Part shown: positions 56,101-64,000 of the stretch, piece by piece
How positions within the stretch are numbered: the stretch's first letter is position 1
Layout of the letters: the number at the start of each line of letters is the position of its first letter
Source of the DNA: Hypericum androsaemum
Lineage: Eukaryota > Streptophyta > Magnoliopsida > Malpighiales > Hypericaceae
Assembly: GCA_963995505.1 (NCBI GenBank)
Contig: OZ023186.1
Location: 12,717,570 to 12,781,569, forward strand
Reading direction: 5' to 3'
DNA length: 64,000 nucleotides
Made by a program: the position numbers and the translations under genes
Notes under the pieces: generated by a model
The model's input: the letters and a program-made list of their open reading frames with translations, nothing else
The model's database searches: none
What the model was told of the DNA's origin: nothing

Positions 56101-58679
56101 AAAATAAGGCAAGAAAAGGAAAGAAAAGGCAAGAAAAGTAAAGATATGGTAAGAAAAGACATGAAAAGGCAAGAAAAGGAAAGAAAAGGCAATGAAAAGG
56201 CAAGAATATGCAAGATAAGGCAAGATACGACAAGAAAAGGAAAGGAAAAGGCATGAAAAGGACAGAAAAGGCTTGATAAGGCAAGAAAAGAGAAGATAAG
56301 GTAAGAAAAGGCAAGATAAGGAATGCAAAGGCAAGAAAAGGCAGGAAAAAGAAAGAAAAGGCAAGAAAAGGAAAGATAAGGCCACAAAAGGCATGAAAAG
56401 GCAAGAAAAAGAAAGAAAAGGTAAGGAAAAGGCAAGAAAATGCAAGATCAGGCAAGATACGACAAGAAAAGGAAAGGAAAAGGCATGAAAATGTAAGAAA
56501 AGGCAAGATAGGGTAAGAAAAGGCAAGATAGGGTAAGAAAAGGCAAGGAAAAGGCAAGATAAGGGAAGAAAAGGAATGTAAAGGCAAGAAAAAGAAAGAT
56601 AAGGCAAGAAAAGGAAAGAAAAGGTAACGCAAGGAAAAGGCAAGAAAATGTAAGATAAGGCAAGATACGGCAAGAAAAGGAAAGGAAAAGGCATGAAAAG
56701 GCAAGAAAATGAAAGAAAAGGCTTGATAAGGCAAGAAAAGGGAAGATAAGGCAAGAAAATGCAAGATAAGGAATGAAAAGACAAGATAAGAGAAGAAAAG
56801 GAAAGAAAAGGCAAGAAAAGGATTAATAAGGCAAGAAAAGACAAGATAAGGAATGAAAAGGCAAGATAAGGTAAGAAAAGGGAGGAAAAGGATAGAAAAG
56901 GCAAGGAAAAGGCAAGATAAGGGAAGAAAAGGAATGTAAAGGCAAGAAAAAGAAAGATAAGGCAAGAAAAGGAAAGAAAAGGCAAGGAAAAGGCAAGAAA
57001 ATGTAAGATAAGGCAAGATACAGCAAGAAAAGGAAAGGAAAAGGCATAAAAAGGCAAGAAAAGGAAAGAAAAGGGTTGATAAGGCAAGAAAAGGGAAGAT
57101 AAGGCAAGAAAATGCAAGATAAGGAATGAAAAGACAAGATAAGCCAAGAAAAGTAAAGAAAAGGCAAGAAAAGGATTGATAAGGCAAGAAAAGACAAGAT
57201 AAGGAATGAAAAGGCAAGATAAGGTAAGAATAGGTAAAAAAAGGCATGAAAAGTCACAAAAAGGCAAGAAAGGGCAAGAAAAGGCAAGATAAGGTAAGAA
57301 AAGACAAGAAAAGGTAAGATAAGGTAAGAGAAGGAAAGATAAGGCAAGGAAAAGGCAAGATAAGGCAAGAAAATGCAAGGAAAAGGCATAAAAAGAAAAG
57401 AAAAGGCAAGAAAAGGGCAAGAAAAGGCAAGATAAGTCTAGAAAAGGAAAGATAAGGAAAGATAAGGCAAGATAAGGCCAAAAAAAGAAAGATAAGGAAA
57501 GAAAAGGCAAGGAAAGAGCAAGAAAAGGAAAGAAAAGCCAATAAAATGCAAGAAAAGGCATGGAAAAGGCATGATAAGGCAAGAAGAGGAAAGATAAGGC
57601 ATGAAAAGGCAAGAAAAGGAAAGACAAGGCAAGGAAAAGGCAAGAAAAGGCATGGAAAAGGCATGATAAGGCATGATAAGGCAAGAAGAGGAAAGATAAG
57701 GCATGAAAAGGCAAGAAAAGGAAAGACAATGCAAGGAAAAGGCAAGAAAATGCAAGATAAGGCAAGATACGACAAGAAAAGGAAAGATAATGAAAGATAA
57801 GGCAAGATAAGGTAAGAAAAGGCAAGATAAGGAATGAAAGGCAAGGAAAAGGTAAGATAAGGCAAGAAAAGGCAAGGAAAAGGCATAAAAATGCAAGAAA
57901 TGGAAGGAAAAGGGAAGAAAAGGGCAAGAAATGATAAGAAAAGGCAAGATAAGGCAAGAAAAGGAAAGAAAAGGCAAGAAAACGTAAGGAAAGGTCAAAG
58001 AAAGGAAAGAAAAGGCAACAAAAAGAAAGAAAAGGCAAGGAAAAGGTATGAAAAGGCAAAAAAATGAAAGAAAAGGCAAGAAAAAAAATGAAAAGACAAG
58101 GAAAAGGCATACAAAGGCTAGAAAAGGCAAAAAAAGGTAAAAAGGCAAAAAAAAGTCAAGAAAAGGGAAGAAAAGGAAAGGTAAGGAAAGATAAGGCAAG
58201 ATAAAGCAAGAAAAGGTAAGAAAAGGCAAGAAAAGGCAAGAAAAGGAAAGAAAATGCAAGGAAAAGTCCAGAAAAGGCAAGGTAAGGCAAGAAAAGGCAA
58301 GGAAAAGGTATGAAAAGGCAAAAAAAGGAAAGAAAAGGTCAAGAAAAGGTAAAAAAAGGCAAGATAAGGCATGAAAAGGAAAGATAAGGAAAGAAAAGGC
58401 AAGAAAAGGCCAAATAAGGAATGAAAAGGATAGAAAAGGCAGGGAAAAGGCTTAAAAAGGCAAGAAAAGGCATGAAAAGGTAAGAAAAGGCAAGATAAGG
58501 CAAGAAAAGAATAGAAAAGGCAAGATAAGGCAAGAAAAGGAAAGAAAAGGCATTGAAAAGGCAAGAAAAGGAAAGAAAAGGCAAGAAAAGGCAAGGAAAA
58601 GGCAACATGAGGAATGAAAAGGACAGAAAAGGCAAAGAAAAGGCAAGAAAAGGCAAGAAAAGGATAGAAAAGGCAAGAT

Positions 58680-58880
58680 AAGGCAAGAAGAGGCAAGATA
58701 AGGCAAGAAAAGGAAAGAAAAAGCATTGAAAAGGCAAGAAAAGGTAAGAAAAGGCAAGAAAAGGCAAGATAAGGCAAGAAGAGGCAAGATAAGGCAAGAA
58801 AAGGAAAGAAAAAGCATTGAAAAGGCAAGAAAAGGTAAGAAAAGGCAAGAAAAGGCAAGATAAGGATGGAAAAGGAAGGA
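58680..58880 (+). repeat. 101-bp tandem duplication in block F
   Basis: The rare variant GAAGAGGCAAG appears at 58687 and 58788, each followed by AAAAAGCATTGAAAAGG. Period is 101 bp. Confidence 0.8.
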
Positions 58881-59990
58881 AAAGGCAAGAAAAGGCAAGA
58901 AAAGGATAGAAAAGGAAAGAAAAGGCAAGAAAAGGCAAGGAAAAGGAATGAAAAGGCAAAAAAAGGAAAGAAAAAGCAAGAAAAGGCAAGGAAAAGGCAT
59001 GAAAAGGCAAGCAAAGTTAAAAAAAGGTAAGAAAAGGCAAGATAAAGCAAGAAAAGGTAAGAAAAGAAAAGAAATGGTAAGAAAAGGCAAGAAAAGGCAA
59101 GATAAAGCAAGAAAAGGAAAGAAAAGGCAAGAAAAGGTATGGAAAAGGCATGAAAAGGAAAGATATGGCAAGAAAAGGCATGAAAAGGCAAGAAAAGGAA
59201 AGAAAAGGCAAGGAACAGGCAAGAAAATGCAAGATAAGGCAAGATACGACAAGAAAAGGAAAGGAAAAGGCATGAAATGGGAAGATAAGGGAAGAAAAGG
59301 CAAGATAAGGAATGCAAAGCCAAGAAAAGGTAGGAAAAGGAAAGAAAAGGCTAGATAAGGCAAGATAAGGCAAGATAAGGCAAGATAAGGAAAGAAAAGG
59401 CATGGAAAATGCATGAAAAGGCAAGAAAAGGAAAGATAAGGCAAGAAAAGGCATGAAAAGGCAAGAAAAGGAAAGAAAAGGCAAGAAAAAGGAAAGAAAA
59501 TGCAAGATAAGGCAAGATATGACAAGAAAAGGAAAGGAAAAGACATAAAAAGGCAAGAAAAGGAAAGAAAAGACTAGAAAAGGCTTGATAAGGCAAGAAA
59601 AGGGAAGATAAGGTAAGAAAAGGAAAGATCAAGAATGAAAAGGAAAAATAAGGCAAGAAAAGGCAATAAAAGGCATGAATCGGCAAGAAAAGGCAAGATA
59701 AGGAAAGAAAAGTCAAAAAAAGGCAAGAAAAGGCAAGGAAAAGGAATGAAAAGGGAAGAAAAGGAAATATAAGGCAAGAAAAGGACTGAAAAGGCAAGAT
59801 AAGGCAAGAAAAGGCAAGAAAAGAAAAGAAAAGGCTAGGAAAAGCCAAGATAAGGCAAGAAAAGGCATGGAAAAGGAATGAAAAGGTAAGAAAAGGATAG
59901 AAAAGGCAAGAAAAGGTCAAGAAAAGGTAAGAAAAGGAAAGATAAGGCAAGGAAAAGGCAAGAAAAGGATAGAAAAGGCAAAGAAAGGGC

Positions 59991-61859
59991 ACGAAAAGGA
60001 AAGAAAAGGCAATAAAAAGAAAGAAAAGGCAAGGAAAAGGAATGAAAAGGAAAAAAAGGGTAGAAAAGGAAAGAACAGGAAAGTTAAGGCAAGGAAAAGG
60101 CATGAAAAGGCAAGAAAAGGTAAGATAACGCAAGATAAAGTAAGACAAGGTAAGAAAAGCCAATGAAAGATAAGAAAAGGAAAGAACAGGCAAGAAAAAG
60201 AAAGATAAGGCAAGAAAAGGCATAGAAAAGGCATGAAAAGGCAAGAAAAGGAAAGACAAGGTAAGAAAAGGTATAAAAAGGCAAGAAAAGGAAAGTTAAG
60301 GCAAGAAAAGGCATGAAAAGGCAAGAAAAGGAAAGAAAAGGCAAGGAGAAGGCCAAAAAATGCAAGATAAGGCAAGATACGGCAAGAAAAGAAAAGGAAA
60401 AGGCAAGAAAAGGCAAGAAAAGGCTTGTAAAGGCTAGAAAAGGGGAGATAATGTAAAAAAACGTTTTTTGCAAGAAAAGGAAAGAAAAGGCATGAAAAGG
60501 CAAGAAAGGGCAAGAAAAGGCAAGATAAGGAAAGAAAAGTCAAGATAAGGGTAGAAAAGACAAGAAAAGGCAAGGAAAAGGCGTAAAAAGGCAAGAAAAG
60601 GCATGAAAAGGTAAGAAAAGGCAAGATAAGGCAAGAAAAGGATAGAAAAGGCAAGAAAAGGAAAGAAAAGGCATTAAAAAGGCAAGAAAAGGAAAGAAAA
60701 GGCAAGAAAATGCAAGAAAAGGAAAGAAATGGCAAGAAAAGGCAAGAAAAAGGCAAGAAAAGGCAAGATAAGGATAGAAAAGGCAAGAAAAGGCAAGAAA
60801 AGGAAAGAAAAGGCAAGAAAAGGCAAGGAAACGGAATGAAAAAGCAAAAAAAGGAAAGAAAAAGCAAGAAAAGGCGAGGAAAGGCAAGGAAAAGTCATGA
60901 AAAGGCAAGCAAAGTCAAAAAAAGGTAAGAAAAGGCAAGATAAGGCAAGAAAAGGCAAGAAAATAAAAGAAAAGGCAAGTTAAGGCAAGATAAGGCAAGA
61001 ACAGGAAAGAAAAAGCAAGAAAAGGTATGGTAAAGGCATGAAAAGGAAAGATATGGCAAGAAAAGACATGAAAAGGCAAGAAAAGGAAAGAAAATGCAAG
61101 GAAAAGGCAAGAAAATGCAGGATAAGGGAAGATAAGGTAAGAAAAGGCAAGATAAGGAATGCAAAGGCAAGAATAGGCAGGAAAAGGAAAGAAAAGGCAA
61201 GATAAGGCAAGAAAAGGCAAGATAAGGCAAGAAAAGGAAAAAAAAGGCATGGAAAATGCATGAAAAGCCAAGAAAAGGAAAGATAAGGCAAGAAAAGGCA
61301 TGAAAAGGCAAGAAAATGAAAGAAAAGGCAAGGAAAAGACAAGAAAATGCAAGATAAGGCAAGATACGACAAGAAAAGGAAAGGAAAAGGGAAGATAAGG
61401 TAAGAAAAGGGAATGAAAATGAAAAATGAAAAATAAGGCAAGATAAGGAAAGAAAAGTCAAAAAAGCCAGAAAAGGCAAGGAAAAGAAATGAAAAAGGAA
61501 GAAAAGGAAATATATGGCAAGAAAAGGAATGAAAAGGCAAGATAGGCAAGAAAAGGCAAGAAAAGAAAAAAAAAGGCAAGGAAAAGGCAAGATAAGGCAA
61601 GAAAAGGCATGGAAAAGGCATGAAAAGGTAAGAAAAGGTCAAGAAAAGGTAAGAAAAGGTCAAGAAAAGGTAAGAAAAGGTCAAGAAAAGGTCAAGAAAA
61701 GGCAAGAAAAGGTCAAGAAAAGGCAAGAAAAGGTCAAGAAAAGGTCAAGAAAAGGCAAGAAAAGGTCAAGAAAAGGTAAGAAAAGGAAAGATAAGGTAAG
61801 GAAAAGGCAAGATAAGGCAAGAAAAGGATAGAAAAGGCAAGAAAAGGCAAAGAAAGGGC
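59991..61859 (+). repeat. Higher-order repeat unit 1 (about 1.87 kb)
   Basis: Runs from the marker GGGCACGAAAAGG to the next copy. It contains the exceptional T-rich run ACGTTTTTTG at 60461-60470, which has a counterpart ACGTTTTGGG 1859 bp later. It is about 180 copies of the basic unit arranged in the same order as the next unit, with local differences. Confidence 0.85.
61627..61780 (+). repeat. Local expansion of the 11-bp variant GGTCAAGAAAA
   Basis: Eight GGTCAAG-containing units alternate with GGTAAG or GGCAAG units. The equivalent places in the neighbouring higher-order copies (about 59.91 kb and 63.62 kb) carry only one, so the run expanded inside one unit. Confidence 0.85.
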
Positions 61860-63709
61860 ACGAAAAGGAAAGAAAAGGCAATAAAAAGAAAGAAAAGGCA
61901 AGGAAAAGGAATGAAAAGGAAAAAAAAGGATTGAAAAGGCAAGAACAGGAAAGTTAAGAGAAGGAAAAGGCATGAAAAGGCAAAAAAAGGAAAGAAAAGG
62001 TAAGATAAGGCAAGATAAAGTAAGACAAGGGAAGAAAAGGCAATAAAAGATAAGAAAAGGCAAGAAAAAGAAAGATAAGGCAAGAAAAGGCATGAAAAGG
62101 CAAGAAAAGGAAAGACAAGGCAAGAAAAGGTATGAAAAGGCAAAAAAAGGAAAGACAAGGCAAGAAAAGGCATGAAAAGGCAAGAAAAGGAAAGAAAAGG
62201 CAAGGAGAAGGCAAAAAAATGCAAGATAAGGCAAGATACGGCAAGAAAAGAAAAGGAAAAGGCATGAAAAGGCAAGAAAAGGCTTGATAAGGCTAGAAAA
62301 GGGGAGATAATGTAAGAAAACGTTTTGGGCAAGAAAAGGCATGAAAAGGCAAGAAAGGGCAAGAAAAGGCAAGATAAGGAAAGAAAAGTTAAGATAAGGG
62401 TAGAAAAGACAAGAAAAGGCAAGGAAAAGGCATAAAAAGGCAAGAAAAGGCATGAAAAGGTAAGAAAAGGCAAGATAAGGCAAGAAAAGGAAACAAAAGG
62501 CATTGAAAAGGCAAGAAAAGGAAAGATAAGGCAAGAAAAGGCATGAAAAGGCAAGAAAAGGAAACAAAAGGCATTGAAAAGGCAAGAAAAGGAAACAAAA
62601 GGCAAGAAAAGGCAATATAAGACAAGAAAAGGCAAGGAAAAGGCAATATAAGGAATGAAAAGGAAAGAAAAGGCAAGGAAAAGGCAAGAAAAGGCATGAA
62701 AAGGAAAGAAAAGGATAGAAAAGGCAAGATAAGGCAAGAAAAGGTAAGAAAAGGCAAGAAAAGGCAAGATAAGGATAGAAAAGGAAAGAAAAGGCAAGAA
62801 AAGGCAAGAAAAGGATAGAAAAGGAAAGAAAAGGCAAGGAAAAGGAATGAAAAGGCAAAAAAAGGAAAGAAAAAGCAAGAAAAGGCAAGGAAAGGCAAGG
62901 AAAAGGCATGAAAAGGCAAGCAAAGTCAAAAAAAAGGTAAGAAAAGGCAAGATAAGATAGGAAAAGGAAAGCAAAGAAAAGAAAAGGCAAGTTAAGGCAA
63001 GAAAAGGCAAGATAAGGCAAGAAAAGGAAAGAAAAGGCAAGAAAAGGTATGGAAAAGGCATGAAAAGGAAAGATATGGCAAGAAAAGGCATGGAAAGGCA
63101 AGAAAAGGAAAGAAAATGCAAGGAAAATGCAAGATCAGGCAAGATACGACAAGAAAAGGAAAGGAAAAGACATAAAAAGGGAATTAAAGGTAAGAAAAGG
63201 CAAGATAAGGAATGAAAAGGCAAGAAAAGGTAGGAAAAGAAAAGAAAAGGCTAGATAAGGCAAGATAAGGCAAGAAAAGGCAGGATAAGCCAAGAAAAGG
63301 AAAGAAAAGGAATGGAAAATGCATGAAAAGGCAAGAAAAGGAAAGATAAGGCAAAAAAAGGCAAGAAAAGGCAAGAAAAGGAAAGAAAAGGCAAGGAAAA
63401 GGCAAGATAAGGAAAGAAAAGTCAAAAAAAGGCTAGAAAAGGCAAGGAAAATGAATGAAAAGGGAAGAAAAGGAAATATAAGGCAAGAAAAGGAATGAAA
63501 AGGCAAGATAGGGCAAGAAAAGGTAAGAAAAGAAAAGAAAAGGCAAGGAAAAGGCAAGATAAGGCAAGAAAAGGCATGGAAAAGGAATGAAAAGGTAAGA
63601 AAAGGATAGAAAAGGCAAGAAAAGGTCAAGAAAAGGTAAGAAAAGGAAAGATAAGGCAAGGAAAAGGCAAGAAAAGGATAGAAAAGGCAAGAAAAAGCAA
63701 AGAAAGGGC
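61860..63709 (+). repeat. Higher-order repeat unit 2 (about 1.85 kb)
   Basis: Tandem neighbour of unit 1; a third copy begins at 63710 and runs off the window. It has ACGTTTTGGG at about 62320. Confidence 0.85.
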
Positions 63710-64000
63710 ACGAAAAGGAAAGAAAAGGCAATAAAAAGAAAGAAAATTCAAGGAAAAGGAATGAAAAGGAAAAAAAGGATAGAAAAGGCAAGAACAGGAA
63801 AGTTAAGGCAAGGAAAAGGCATGAAAAGGCAAGAAAAGGAAAGAAAAGGTAAGATAAGGCAAGATAAAGTAAGACAAGGCAATAAAAGGCAATAAAAGAT
63901 AAGAAAAGGAAAGAAAAGGCAAGAAAAAGAAAGATAAGGCAAGAAAAGGCATAGAAAAGGCATGAAAAGGCAAGAAAAGGAAAGACAAGGCAAGAAAAGG

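Larger units (their letters stand above)
39721..64000 (+). repeat. AAAAGGCAAG satellite, block F
   Basis: 24.3 kb of uninterrupted satellite running off the right edge. It has clear higher-order structure. A cluster of rare variants (AAAGAAAGGGCACG then AACAGGAAAGTTAAG) recurs at 42000/42084, 51492/51575, 59991/60074, 61860/61944 and 63710/63793. A second marker, GCCAATAAAATGC and its variant GCCAGTAAAATG, recurs at 43337, 46301, 48931, 53117, 55872 and 57537. No gene is seen. Confidence 0.96.

Noticed and set aside
60455..60475. Foreign insertion at the T-rich run ACGTTTTTTG
   Set aside because: It is only a few bases long and recurs one higher-order unit later, so it is a satellite variant.
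28558..64000. Many long minus-strand open frames encoding Phe/Leu/Ser/Cys/Pro-rich proteins, up to about 730 codons
   Set aside because: They are the satellite read through on the strand that lacks stop codons. All three frames give the same ten-residue repeat, starts are arbitrary, and there is no domain or promoter context.
1..64000. CRISPR-like array of short repeats
   Set aside because: There are no unique spacers between repeats, units are 10-11 bp and contiguous, and plant retrotransposons are present.
1..64000. Telomeric repeat array
   Set aside because: The unit AAAAGGCAAG does not match the plant TTTAGGG family or known variants.

Overview
This window looks like plant nuclear heterochromatin, most probably centromeric or pericentromeric. 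About 46 kb of the 64 kb is one simple satellite built on the unit AAAAGGCAAG (10 bp, with frequent 11-bp variants). It lies almost everywhere in the same orientation, purine-rich on the + strand. The rest is three Ty3/gypsy LTR retrotransposons, one solo LTR, and a small AT-rich island. I see no cellular protein gene, rRNA gene or tRNA gene. The species cannot be read from the sequence. CRM-like gypsy elements primed by initiator tRNA-Met point to a land plant, probably a flowering plant.

Layout: 1-709 satellite; 715-1503 solo LTR (+); 1509-5141 satellite; 5147-11103 CRM-like element 1 (- strand, 5' LTR truncated); 11109-11417 satellite; 11423-16183 gypsy element 2 (+) with LTRs of only 75 bp; 16189-21971 satellite; 21977-28527 CRM-like element 3 (+), full length with two 748-bp LTRs; 28533-39426 satellite; 39427-39635 AT-rich island of about 66-bp repeats; 39636-39720 a short piece of satellite in reverse orientation; 39721-64000 satellite with clear higher-order structure. 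All four insertions are flanked by perfect 5-bp target-site duplications (AAGAA, AAGAT, AGTAG, TAAGG), so each boundary is well fixed.

Each element encodes, or once encoded, Gag (with a CCHC knuckle), aspartic protease, reverse transcriptase, RNase H and integrase in one long reading frame. All three are now broken by stop codons and frameshifts. Several stops look like C-to-T changes, as expected from methylated heterochromatin. In elements 1 and 3 the polyprotein frame runs about 200-240 bp into the 3' LTR and ends in a basic tail containing a GPxTRxRAK motif. This arrangement is typical of CRM (centromeric) retrotransposons. Element 2 ends before its LTR, has no chromodomain, and has lost catalytic acids in protease, RT and integrase.

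The points most worth a second look are: (1) a coding-capacity gypsy element with 75-bp LTRs; (2) a satellite whose A4 tracts recur at 10-11 bp, close to the DNA helical repeat, predicting strongly curved DNA; (3) multi-scale higher-order repeats, including 1.86-kb tandem units, an offset of about 9.5 kb and an offset of about 19-20 kb, the last containing what looks like the pre-insertion (empty) paralogue of the solo-LTR site; (4) a single orientation switch next to the AT-rich island.
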